Part shown: positions 1 to 10,010 of the stretch, in pieces
Numbering within the stretch: position 1 is the first letter of the stretch
How the letters are laid out: each line of letters starts with the position of its first letter
Assembly (NCBI GenBank): GCA_029851415.1
Contig: CM056744.1
Span: 10,547,268 to 10,611,267, forward strand
Source: Eretmocerus hayati
Taxonomy: Eukaryota; Arthropoda; Insecta; Hymenoptera; Aphelinidae
DNA: 64,000 bases
Reading direction: 5' to 3'
The notes under the pieces: model-generated
The model's database searches: none
Seen by the model: only the letters and a program-made list of their open reading frames with translations
Told to the model about the DNA's origin: nothing
Program-made: the position numbers and the translations under genes

Positions 1-316
1 AGCATGATTTTACTCGTTCTGGCTTACAAATGAGATAATGGGCTAGAATGAGGATCCAAACATATTTTTCCGACTCAAAATGACCATCTGAACACAATTC
101 CGAGGTCAGTTCAGCTCTAGAATGTCGTCTAGTGCCTCAACGGTGTCAGAACTCGTCGACAGAATCTAAGTTCTTGAGGGGCAGAGGGACGACTATTTTA
201 GAGCAAAACTGACCTCGGAATTGTGTTCAGATGGTCATTTTGAGTCGGAAAAATATGTTTGGACCCCTAATCTAGCCCATTATCTCATTTGTAAGCCAGA
301 ACGAGTAAAATCATGC
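1..316. repeat. Foldback repeat at window edge
   Basis: Bases 1-119 reappear in reverse complement at about 198-316 with few mismatches, around a spacer of roughly 80 bp. This is the form of a foldback MITE. The left end coincides with the window edge, so the true terminus and any target duplication cannot be judged. No coding capacity is seen. Confidence 0.8.
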
Positions 317-1650
317 TCTCAGTCGCTTACGCTCGAATAGCCAAAATAATGCCTATTTTGGACACGGTGAATAGAACCTACATCTCGCTCCTGGGTGGAG
401 GCTCGTCGTCCCCGCAACTTCTTACACGTACTTGGGGGTACTTTGGGGAGTACTTTCACACAGATTGGTGTACATCAGTCCAGATGGGAGCATATGTGAC
501 CGTGGTCGATGATGCCGTTTTTGCTAAAACCACGAAATGCGGCATTTTGTAATGCTCGGCAAAAAAAATCAAAAAAAAAATAACCTCCGCCAAATTTTTT
601 TTACTGAAAGTAGATGTCTGAAAAAACATTTTCGCACAAGTTTCATGAAAAAAAATTGAGATATATTTTTGGAATCGAGTCCTGAATTTTCGACTTTTTC
701 GTAAATAGCTCAACTTGTATCGGCTATAGCTCCTATAAAAAGTACGATAATCGACTTCTGCAGGTAGTCAAATTGTAGGTTTTTTTCAAGACCTTTAAAA
801 TGACCACCTGCAGAAGTCGATTATCACATGTCCAGTAGGAGCTAGATCGCTTTAAAGCAGGCCCAAAAATCGCTAAAATTTACTCTCAATAATTAGCTTG
901 CAGAAGTCGTCAGGCTCACTGAGTGGCCTTGGACAATTTTTTTTCAAGAGTACTAGTCTTGCCGATAAAAATGCGCCCAAGTACGTTGAAAAATATTGAA
1001 TTCCGTTCGAACTATGATTTTCCTAGGATAGGCTAAAAAAGGGCCTAAGATGGCCCTTTCATGGGCCCTGGGGCCCACAGGGGGGGGGCCGGAAAAATCT
1101 GAAAAAAATTTTTTCGTACTATTTCAATATAGCACTAATGGAAAAAAAATTTTGCGGAATTTTCCCAGACCCCCCTGGTGACGGTTTTGTCCAGCTTGCT
1201 CCAGAATGACTCAGATACATTCTTATGTACTGATTTTATCTTGTAGAATTCATCTTAAGATCCAAATATGAACAGTACTTTGAGACGCTGATTGGATTAT
1301 ACATCATATATTCCAATTGTCACAATACTCATTCATGAATACAATCATTCTCTGTAAATTATTTGCATAGCTGTATACAAGATTCCTAGTTGCATCAAAA
1401 TATCACAGGACGTTTTAGTATTTGGTATAACAAATCCAACTGGAACCAAATTTCAGGGTTGTAAGGTGATTGAATCGTTGACAGTCTTGACATGCTGCCT
1501 CTCTAATTTACACTGTACATCCTATTGTATCTGCAACCTACTAGTTTTGCACCGCCATCAAATGGGGATCATGTGAGTAACATTGTTGAATAGCTTACAA
1601 ATTTCTGCTGCTTTTTCATGAACTTAATGAAGTATTTGACTTTTTAGTCC
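317..1650. other. Unassigned AT-rich sequence
   Basis: No convincing gene. A short inverted repeat pairs 725-770 with 801-846 and contains the shared core CTGCAGAAGTCGATTATC. There are poly-purine and G-rich patches near 1080. Open frames here are short and have no recognisable motifs. Confidence 0.5.
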
Positions 1651-1660
1651 TATTGCATGC

Positions 1661-1763
1661 ATGGAGGAGGTACAGGTTGAGGTGAAGTCCTTATCTGTGG
1701 AGAAGTTGGGTGATTTTCTTCAGGAACCCAATTTACATGCAGAGACTATCCAATCTCTAGCAG
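1661..1763 (+). CDS. Candidate host exon, weak SAM-like pattern
   Basis: An open stretch starting at an ATG runs to a consensus-like splice donor (CAG followed by GTGAGA at 1764). The peptide has alternating acidic and hydrophobic residues (VEKLGDFLQEPNL) that loosely resemble the start of a sterile alpha motif helix bundle. It lies upstream of and on the same strand as the zinc-finger exon at 2924, so it may be an earlier exon of that decayed gene. The assignment is weak, and a chance open frame is the main alternative. Confidence 0.22.
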
Positions 1764-2923
1764 GTGAGACAATATTTCAATTTTCCTCAGTTTGTGGACA
1801 ACTCTGGTGCTCCATTCCATATTCTTGGGACACAAATTGTCTCAAATACCATTGCCTCGCCATGGATACTTGTAGTAATATAACGGTTGAGTGTAGGTTT
1901 CGCGAATCATTAGCATCTAAATGATGACATAATAACACAAGCTCAATATCGGTAGAGGTTTACAGGATACAAGACTCGCAAAAATCATCTTGTGCGTTTT
2001 GAACGATCATCGTACCACATCATACGCCTCCGCCACAAAAGCTAGCATAGAAGTGAATTGTCGCATTCACTAAACTCATTTATGTATACTTTCCAGTGAT
2101 GTTTAATGCTTAAAATCCCCACTAATCGAGTAGCTACTCAATCCAGGGTCTTTTGATTAAAATTCGGATCACTAAACTGAAAGAATTGGCAGTTCAGAGG
2201 GGTTGCCAATCAATATTGTAATTGTAAATGATAATTTCTTCCTGATATGAGTCACTTGTCGATATCAGTCATAGATGAATTTTCAGTTCATGTATGATCA
2301 GTAATATTTTCTATAGTGACTATAGAAGACATTTGGAATGTAGATCCGAGCTGCATAATATTTATTTTCTTTTCATTTATGAAGGTATAGGGACAGTAAC
2401 TGCCCTTTAACAATTATGTATAACAATGCTGCAAATCAATCTTAGAATAATATTGAAGTGATTCTGCTGAACTATTGATTCCCATGGAATGATTACGAGT
2501 GGCAGGGCTTTCATTGGAGAGATTAATCTTGTACTTGCTTAAGAACTCATCATGAATGTGATTTGCAGAGCTTCTGAATCCGCGAACAACGAAGGAACTT
2601 TGAATATTGAACCATAATCAAGAAATCCAAACAATGAGTCCAATCACAGCTTCCGATGATTAATAAAAACTTCTCCGCTGTAGATTTCATGTTTATACTT
2701 CCTTCAATGTTTCAAAATGCCTCAGTGCTTTCGATATATAGCTTCAATGGGAGCATTTTAATACTCCATCTTTTTTTGTCCGATACTAACTTTGCTCGAA
2801 TTTCAGTTCTTGCTTGACTGGCCAGAACTCTGCTGTAAAATTTGCTGAGCTGCATCATAATTTTTTACCGAGGAGGAAAATCAAAGATAACTCCCTGAAC
2901 CACTGACTGATTATTCTTTTTAG
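1764..2923. other. Probable intron or intergenic sequence
   Basis: AT-rich, with no sustained open frame. It is bounded by a possible donor at 1764 and a good acceptor (pyrimidine tract then TAG) at 2921-2923. No repeat structure was noticed. Confidence 0.35.
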
Positions 2924-3254
2924 CATTGAACGACGCAATTGCAGTAAATGTAATCAATTTGTGGAGGGTGGTATGGATGGCCTCCGTCGACATATGAACA
3001 CAGTCCATGGATTAACGATGAATCGCGGTTCAAAATCAACCGAATTTATCTGTGGTCAAAATAGATGCCCCAGAGATTTTAAATACTTTTACAACTCAAG
3101 GAAGCATATCAGAATGCATCATCCCGTGCATGACCAAGACCAACAACTTGATGGACACAGGCCACAACATCCCAATGATCCCAATCATGATGTGCGGTAT
3201 TGATTATGAAATCCATAATGAACTGGTCGATAAATTCATAAACTTGGAAGAAGA
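2924..3254 (+). pseudogene. Decayed zinc-finger gene, piece 1 (two C2H2 fingers)
   Basis: After an acceptor at 2921-2923 the frame reads two C2H2 fingers. The first is CSKCNQF...HMNTVH and the second is FICGQNRCPRDF...HIRMHH. They are followed by a D/Q/H-rich stretch and a stop near 3201. A neighbouring frame stays open to about 3264, which suggests an indel. Plus-strand pieces at 9.0 and 14.4 kb read like the middle and later parts of the same insect gene family, in which zinc fingers precede a transposase-like body with an FCRRC motif. The LINE tail follows directly. I recognise the family pattern only from memory and cannot name a function. It could be a host gene or an old transposon gene. 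Confidence 0.5.
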
Positions 3255-3669
3255 GAATGAATAAATGAATGATAACCTTCATTCGCCCAAGGGCAAAAAT
3301 ACACAAATACAGTAGCATATGAAACATTTGTCACTTATCCATAATGATTACATTAAATTTGTAAAAATTTGTCGTTTTGGTTAAGGCTATTCGGATTATC
3401 ACAGAAAGTGACTAGTCATCTCAAGGCATCGTAAGATGCTAAGAGTCATGAAAAGAAAAGGAAGAAAAAGTCACGTTTTCATATATATATATACATATAT
3501 CAGTCTTAACAAAAAAGGTTGAGGAAAAGAAACATTTTCCCGTTTGTGAAGACATATAAAAAAAAGACATGGGCCCACAGTCATATCACAGGAATCTCAG
3601 TTCGGAAACGGAAAAGTCACGCATAGAAGTAGAAGACATCAATTGAAACGGGCTCATGCCTATCACAGT

Positions 3670-6558
3670 TTACAAATTAAAATAGTGTTTTTTCTCCACA
3701 TCAATCCTCTGGGAGGATAGTTTCAACAGGAAGTATTTTAAGGACTCTTTAAATAATGATATCTCCCCAAGCTGCCGAAAGCCCGGAGGGAGAAAGTTCC
3801 ACAAATGAGCACATTGGACCTGGAAAGATCTTCTTCCATATTCAAGTCTCATGTTGGGAACTTTGAGTACCCGCTCTTCTAGATCACCCCGTGCGGGGCG
3901 TTCGGATTGGTACCTGGTAAACATCGCAGCTAGGTAGCCAGGTTCTCCTAAGTGCATGATCTTATGCATCAAGAGAGCTGCGAAGTACATTCTCCGCGAA
4001 TCAGTACGTAACCAACCCAAGCGCTCCCTAAACGGGGCGATGTGCTCGTCTCTCCTAAGATCAAAAATATATCTCACACATGAATTGCTTAGTCTCTGTA
4101 CTCGTAGCCGCTGTTCGTCCGTGGCGTCGAGGTACACGACCGCGCAATAATCTAGGTGCGGTTGAACCAATGACTCGACTAGGCGAATTCGGAGAGGTCT
4201 GGTGATACATGCCCTAAAAAACCGCAGACCGTATAGGGCTCTGTTGACTTTCTTAGTTACTTGGTCGATGTACGGTTTCCATGTCAATTCACTGTCAAGT
4301 GTAACACCGAGACTCACGACCGTATCACTGAACGGGATGAACTTTCCTTCCTGTATCTCAACTCCTGGCAAGTCCATTCTCTTCAAATCTTTGATATTTC
4401 TCTCCGAGCTGACGTAGATTGCCTTGGTCTTGCCAGCGTTGAGACACAGGCCGGAACTTCTGGCCCATTCGGCAACTAGTCGTCCTATTTTGCCCAGCCG
4501 AGCAATACCTTCCCTGATCTTATTTTTCTCGATTTGGAGATGAATTTGGAGATCATCCGCATAAAATAGATGATATACCGACTTTCCGTCTAGCAAGCCA
4601 GCCAGGTCATTCACATACAAGCTGAAGAGGAGAGGCCCAAGGACGGACCCCTGTGGAACACCCAGATTGGTTTCGAGCCAATCAGATTTGCCTACATTGA
4701 AAGTGATTTGTTGGGTGCGACCCTGTATATATGATTTTATCCACAGGAGCACCGATCTTGAGAAGCCAAGATGTCGTAGCTTCCTCAACAGCTTGGATGG
4801 TGAGATGGTGTCAAAAGCTTTGCTAAAATCGAATAGTAGGAGCAGAGTGATCTTCTTTCTGTCTATACCTACTCTGATGTCATCAGTCAATTTCAACGAA
4901 GCTGTCTGGGTGCTATGGTGTTGCCTAAAACCAGTCTGGAAGCGATCAAGTATCTTCTCGATTTTTAAATACTCCGTGATTTGGTCATGTGCGATTCTTT
5001 CCAGAACCTTGGAGAGAAAGCACAGCAGTGCTATAGGACGGAAGTCCGAGACCGTTGATGGAGCAGCAGTCTTCTTTAGTGCAATCAGCTGCGCTTGCTT
5101 CCAAGCCTCAGGAAAAATGCCATGAGCAAAAGAGGAGTTGAAAATATGTACAATAAGATCACCAATGGCCGGAAGAGCTTTTGCGATCACGCTTTGGGGT
5201 ATTCCATCCGCTCCACGGGCCTGTGAGGAGAAATGTTTAATAGCAAGGACAACATCACTAAAATTTGTGGGCTTAAATTCAAACCCCTCCTCCGGTGCCG
5301 AGTCAATATCGTCCATTGCTTCATTAATATTTTCGTGGGGCGAAACAGAAACTCCCGCGAAGTGTGCGTTCAGCTCATCCGGTGTGAAGCCATGAAGTTC
5401 CTCCTCTTTGCTCTTAGGCAAGAGGCCGAGATTGCGCATCTCCTTCCAAATGTTCTTCTTCTGATCAAGAGCATCTGACAAATGGGTTTGAATGAAGGAG
5501 TTATGCTCTTGTTCAATGCGCAAGTCGACCTCTTCGCTGAGCCGAAAGTATTCATTTTGAAGCTCAGGACACTTGCGCTGATTACGTTGAATCCGTTCCC
5601 AGCGCCTGCGCGTCGCATCTCGCTTATTCATGAGTACCCTCAGCTCAGGACCAATCCAAGGAGCGTCATTTTTACGCGGATTAATAGTTTTTTCGGGTGC
5701 TAATTCATCAATAACGGTCTGTAAATTTTCATTCAAGCAGTGAATTGCATCTTCCAAACTCGTTTCAGCATTTTCAGTCAGAGCTGTCCAGTCACAGCGA
5801 AGCAATCGGTCATTCAATATCTCCGGAGTGATGTTTCGAAAATCCCTGTAGGTAAAGGAATTTCTTGGCGGAGTAGGAGTAAAGACGTTGATGGTGACGT
5901 CTATGACCGAGTGCCTGCCGAAACTGGGCAGGAGTCTATTTTGAAAGTCAGTAATGATGTCATTGTCATCTACGTAAATATGATCAATCCATGTGTGCGA
6001 TACATTTGGGGTGTGTTGGTGAGTCGGGCCATGCTGCACTATCTGCAAGGCAAGTTCTTCTGTCAGTGCAGTCAGAGTTTTGGTGTCAGGGTGAGCAGCG
6101 TCCAACATGTCTGCATTCAGATCTCCCATTATAATTTTATGGCTGTAATCACCACACAGTCGGCGTAATGAGCCAAATAACCCATCGTCCTTCTGCATGG
6201 CGATTTTCGGAGGCCTGTAGATCACTCCGACTAATATTGGAGGGGAATTGCCCTGCTGCACGCTACAGAAAAGAAATTCAGGCACACCAGGTTTTCCCGG
6301 ACCAAAAGTGTTTGATGAAACAAGTTTCTCTACTTTGAAATCATTGCGTACATACAAGGCAATCCCACCGCCCTCTCTGTTTCGATCTTGTCTCAACAAT
6401 GAGAAGCCCGGGATCTGAACGAGACTGTGATCCACATGCTCATCTAGCTTTGACTCAGCCACCCCAAAAAGATGGTAGGAGGGATCGTTAGCGACGAGCA
6501 AGCGCAGATGCTCAATCTTATCTGTTAAGGAGTTAAGATTGATAAACCCCGCTTTCAA
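3670..6558 (-). CDS. LINE ORF2: APE endonuclease and reverse transcriptase
   Basis: An intact 962-codon frame. The first 215 or so residues form an apurinic-like endonuclease: an early Asn (FINLNSL), the acidic VAESKLDE, GDLNAD, and the C-terminal WIDHIYVDD carrying the Asp-His pair. The reverse transcriptase follows with DFRPIALL, LLLFDFSKAFD, GVPQGSVLGPLLF and YADD near residue 665. The C-terminal part has the HLDYCAVVY and RRDEH patterns of CR1-superfamily LINEs. The protein would nick target DNA and copy the element RNA in place. There is no RNase H or gag-type zinc knuckle. It starts 42 nt after the ORF1 stop, in the usual ORF1-ORF2 order. The open frame implies a fairly young copy; activity is not shown. 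Confidence 0.9.
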   Translation of the reverse strand: MKAGFINLNSLTDKIEHLRLLVANDPSYHLFGVAESKLDEHVDHSLVQIPGFSLLRQDRNREGGGIALYVRNDFKVEKLVSSNTFGPGKPGVPEFLFCSVQQGNSPPILVGVIYRPPKIAMQKDDGLFGSLRRLCGDYSHKIIMGDLNADMLDAAHPDTKTLTALTEELALQIVQHGPTHQHTPNVSHTWIDHIYVDDNDIITDFQNRLLPSFGRHSVIDVTINVFTPTPPRNSFTYRDFRNITPEILNDRLLRCDWTALTENAETSLEDAIHCLNENLQTVIDELAPEKTINPRKNDAPWIGPELRVLMNKRDATRRRWERIQRNQRKCPELQNEYFRLSEEVDLRIEQEHNSFIQTHLSDALDQKKNIWKEMRNLGLLPKSKEEELHGFTPDELNAHFAGVSVSPHENINEAMDDIDSAPEEGFEFKPTNFSDVVLAIKHFSSQARGADGIPQSVIAKALPAIGDLIVHIFNSSFAHGIFPEAWKQAQLIALKKTAAPSTVSDFRPIALLCFLSKVLERIAHDQITEYLKIEKILDRFQTGFRQHHSTQTASLKLTDDIRVGIDRKKITLLLLFDFSKAFDTISPSKLLRKLRHLGFSRSVLLWIKSYIQGRTQQITFNVGKSDWLETNLGVPQGSVLGPLLFSLYVNDLAGLLDGKSVYHLFYADDLQIHLQIEKNKIREGIARLGKIGRLVAEWARSSGLCLNAGKTKAIYVSSERNIKDLKRMDLPGVEIQEGKFIPFSDTVVSLGVTLDSELTWKPYIDQVTKKVNRALYGLRFFRACITRPLRIRLVESLVQPHLDYCAVVYLDATDEQRLRVQRLSNSCVRYIFDLRRDEHIAPFRERLGWLRTDSRRMYFAALLMHKIMHLGEPGYLAAMFTRYQSERPARGDLEERVLKVPNMRLEYGRRSFQVQCAHLWNFLPPGFRQLGEISLFKESLKYFLLKLSSQRIDVEKKHYFNL

Positions 6559-6600
6559 GAAACCACCACTCCCTCGTCGCTCTTCAGCAGCTATATTCAG

Positions 6601-8399
6601 TCAAGGAGTTCTCACTGGATCTGCTGCCGAAATACCACTCTGCTCCGGAGAGGAGGTGCATCCCTGGGTGTTGTTTGAGGACGCACTAGTGGGTTTTCGA
6701 ACACTTCGACAGGCCGTTTGAATGACCTGCAGATCCGCGAGAGATTCAAACGTATGTGCTCGCTCACCATTTTTTCGCCTAACCCAGAAACGTCCGCCGC
6801 TGTGCCAGATGTATTTCAAGCCCAACCCGCGTGCAACGGACCTCAAGCGTATAAATTCTTTGTATTTTTCACGGGGGAGCATTTCGTTTACGTAGATCTT
6901 ACGATCTGGCACGTGAGCTTTGGTATCGGGGTCAAGCAAATCCGGCTGGATGTTATTCACCGTGAAATAATTATGGGTGATTGAGCGTTTGGCCTGAACC
7001 ACCTCCCTAACTAAACGACTGCTGGAGAGTTGGACCACGCATGATGGAGGTGTGCGTGAATCGGCAGCAGAGGGATTTGAAGATGAATCGGATTTACTAT
7101 TCGGTGTGCCCCCAGACACACGCGCTGGTGGCAGAACAGAAACATCAGCAATGTCTTCTCTCTCCAGACGTGGAAAGATGGTCTTGAGCACTGCGAAAGA
7201 GATATTACGTATCACTGTCGGCGAGGCCACAGAGTCTTTTGTTAAAGCACCATTAATTATTAGTTTACAGGGCTCAAGACCACCACTGATAGGTCCCTGC
7301 CCCTGCCTCCCACCCTGTGGTTGGGGGGATATATCTATTGTGGGTGGAATTATGGAACGAGAGGATTGATGTGTCGATTCGGCACTACTATTCTCATCAA
7401 TAATAATTCTATTGTTTCGCAGACCACTCTGGCTACCTGTTAATGAATCGGTCAGGCTAGAAATCTGGCCTCTCATAATGGAATTTTGCTCCAGAAGAAG
7501 CTGACGATCTGAGCATAGCTCCTCCAGCCTGGAGTTCTGCCTCTCGATAAGGTGCTCGAGAGATGACATGCGTGCCAACAGTCGGTCATCCACCTCGTTC
7601 TCTGCTGGGGTGGGAGGTGGAGACATAAAGGCATTACCATGTCGGCTCACGAGAGTTCTTATCTCGTCAAGCTGATTCTGGAGCATTTCGTACTGTCGGT
7701 AAAAAAAGTCCAGAGTAGTCTGCGCTATCAGCACCCACTTGGTGTCAGAAGAAGTTGACTGCGTCGATGTTGATGACGTTGTTCCTGCTGCTGAGTTGGT
7801 GATGTTGCTCTGCAACGTCTCAGCTCTTTGCTCTGGTGGTGGCGAGAGCGATGACTGAGAGGCAGAGTTGGTCCGCATATCATCCTGCCCATTCTGAGTG
7901 TTCGCGGGCTCTAGTGTGCTCGACTGGCGAGTGAGGACGCTGCGAGACTCATTCGAAGCAGCAGTTGGCAGTCTATGCCCCGCAAGCGTGAGCTGTGGGC
8001 TCTCAGGTGGAAGGGAGCCACTGTTGGTGGGGAGCTTTGCGCTGCGGCCGGTGGTGGTGGTCAGCGATGCGGGGGGAGACTTCACTGACGACTTGCGTGA
8101 GCTTAGCTGTGTGTGTGCGGCAAGCTGACTACTCACACGACTTCGTGAGCTTGCATCTTCCTTCTCTCTCTCTCTCTGGATGGCTGAATGCTCGAGCGGG
8201 TGGTCAGAGTCGTCTGCTTGGACGCACTCGAGGATGATTTTACACCCGGAGTTCCGCTTACCTGCAGGCACCGCTCGCATGTCACTGCACCTCGTGATGT
8301 CCTTGAGCATTTGACATGAGCTGATTTTCTACAGGTGCCGCATTCTCTGCTACCTGATCTTAAAACGCCTTTGCAGACGCAGCAGGTGTTATCGCTCAT
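6601..8399 (-). pseudogene. LINE ORF1 with PHD-like finger and coiled coil, frameshifted
   Basis: The N-terminus, from the ATG at 8399, has a Cys/His-rich PHD-like finger (CCVCKGVL..CGTCRKSAHVKC..CERCL). The body in the next frame (8310-6601) has Ser/Thr/Pro-rich sequence, then a coiled coil (LEHLIERQNSRLEELCSDRQ) and a basic C-terminal domain (GLKYIWHSGGRFWVRRKNGE) likely to bind RNA. The two frames overlap across a CT/GA run at 8160-8180. A length change in that microsatellite is the simplest explanation for the frame change. ORF1 proteins of CR1-group LINEs coat the RNA. The intact ORF2 beside it suggests the damage is recent, or a sequencing slip. Confidence 0.75.
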
Positions 8400-8690
8400 C
8401 GTGCGGGGCGGCGTAGCAGACAGCAGGTAAGCAAAGCAGACGACCTCCGAGCGTGCGCACAAGACTCACTTTGAGCGCCAAGCACTCCTGATCCGATGTT
8501 GGAATTGCGGATGCAGAATTGGAATTATTCCTCCCAGGCTCGTGCAGGAGCCATGCAGTGATGCTCCAGAGGTTTGAGCCTGCAGGAGGAAACCCAATCT
8601 GCAAGAAAGTGCCACTCGGGACGACGTTTCGATGGTTTAAAATACATTCAAACACAGAGCGATGTTAGATGCGTGTTGATATACTCACCG

Positions 8691-8857
8691 CAGGGGTGTC
8701 AAGCGTAGTAGAGTCCCTCCCCTCAAGCCCCTCTAGTCGAGTGCAGAGAGCGTCGCGGCTCACGGCGAAGGAGCCCCTTCCTTGCGACGCCGCGGCACGC
8801 TCTACACATGACTGGAGGGGCTTGAGGGGAAAGACTCTACCACGCTTGACACCCCTG
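8691..8857. mobile_element. hAT-like MITE, 167 bp
   Basis: Terminal inverted repeats begin CAGGGGTGTCAAGCG and extend about 45 bp. The element is flanked by an 8-bp direct repeat, ACTCACCG (8683-8690 and 8858-8865). An 8-bp duplication with a CAGGGGTG tip is the hAT superfamily signature. It has no coding capacity. Confidence 0.85.
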
Positions 8858-8870
8858 ACTCACCGCCAGA

Positions 8871-8988
<118 letters not shown>

Positions 8989-9003
8989 GGCAATGCTGGT
9001 GGC

Positions 9004-9573
9004 CATTCAAATGAGCAAGACCATACTTTAGATGATTACATCGTGAGAATGACAGCTAAATTCCATACGAATCCATCTCTGACTTGTGAACTTATTACTA
9101 CAATTTTGAACGAATGCGAGGGCTTCATGTTCAGTGTTCTTGGCTTATTAAAGAATAAATTCAATGACTTCTCAGATCATCAACAATGGTTAGACGCAAA
9201 TCAGAGGGAGGAACTCCTGGATAATTTTGAGTTTGAAAATCCTTTTGAGGTCAGAAGGACGCTTGAGCAGCAAGTTGAAGCTCTCCGCGAAAATTTCAAT
9301 TTTATAGAGAGTGAAGAAGTTCTTCTTGGGTATAATGAGGATTTGGTGTTAGATAAAGGAACGTGCACCTATGAACCAAAGATGGTCTTAGAAAAGTTTC
9401 AGTACGTAAAGGTTGTTGACGTGTTAACGATGGTTCTCTCAAATGATATTGTTCGCGAAGCTATTCTAAATGAGGTTCCATCAGCCAACGGAGTACTAGG
9501 TTCATTTATCAATGGACATTTTTTCAGGAATCATCCTCTATTCCAACAGTATCCTCACGCCATCAGGTTAAAT
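9004..9573 (+). pseudogene. Decayed zinc-finger/transposase-like gene, piece 2
   Basis: An open stretch on the plus strand (start near HSNEQDHTL, continuing through the ATG at 9043 and ending at YPHAIRLN). It reads as the central part of the same insect gene family as the piece at 2924. The section VLGSFINGHFFRNHPLFQQYP is the most recognisable part. The frame runs straight into the Crypton and resumes at about 14440 with the expected next segment. The frame itself contains no stop, so decay here comes mainly from the insertions on either side. A host gene and an old DNA transposon remain equally possible. Function unknown. Confidence 0.5.
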
Positions 9574-10010
9574 AGTACATTATGCAGCGTGTGCTGGAAA
9601 CTGCGTGTTGTCCGAGCACTCGTTCCGCGGAAAAAAACGCAGTGCCCAGCACGAGTTGCATATACTACTTTATACCACGAGTGCCCCCCACTGTCTACCC
9701 ATATTATTTTTGCCCCCAATTCGTTTAATTTGTAATAATTTAATTGTTGTCTGTTGCTATTGCGAGCTTTTCGACTTCACGTTTTTTACGCGTCGAGTTG
9801 ACGTGTAGCGACTTGGAAACGTTCCCTAGATTCCCCCAGCGTATGTATTGCCATTGAGATTGTGTGGCAGGCAGCTGGAATTTTCTAATCATGTTTTTGA
9901 GGCCATTGCATAAATGATCGTTCATTATCGCAAGAATTTATTGTTCATATTGTCTCATAAGTTGTTCGATTCGGATTGAATTTATATCCTGGTTTCTATC
10001 TTTCTTGGTT

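Larger units (their letters stand above)
3255..8670 (-). mobile_element. Nearly full-length CR1-like non-LTR retrotransposon (LINE)
   Basis: A minus-strand element with ORF1 (8399-6601), ORF2 (6558-3670) and a 3' UTR of about 400 bp. The 3' end reads GGGCGAATGAAGG followed by short ATTC-type repeats near 3255-3285, the style of CR1/L2/Daphne-group tails. The 5' limit is uncertain: a hAT-like MITE at 8691-8857 and a GA microsatellite lie just beyond. It splits the decayed zinc-finger gene (2.9 kb and 9.0 kb pieces). No clean target duplication was found, which is common for this group. Confidence 0.85.
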
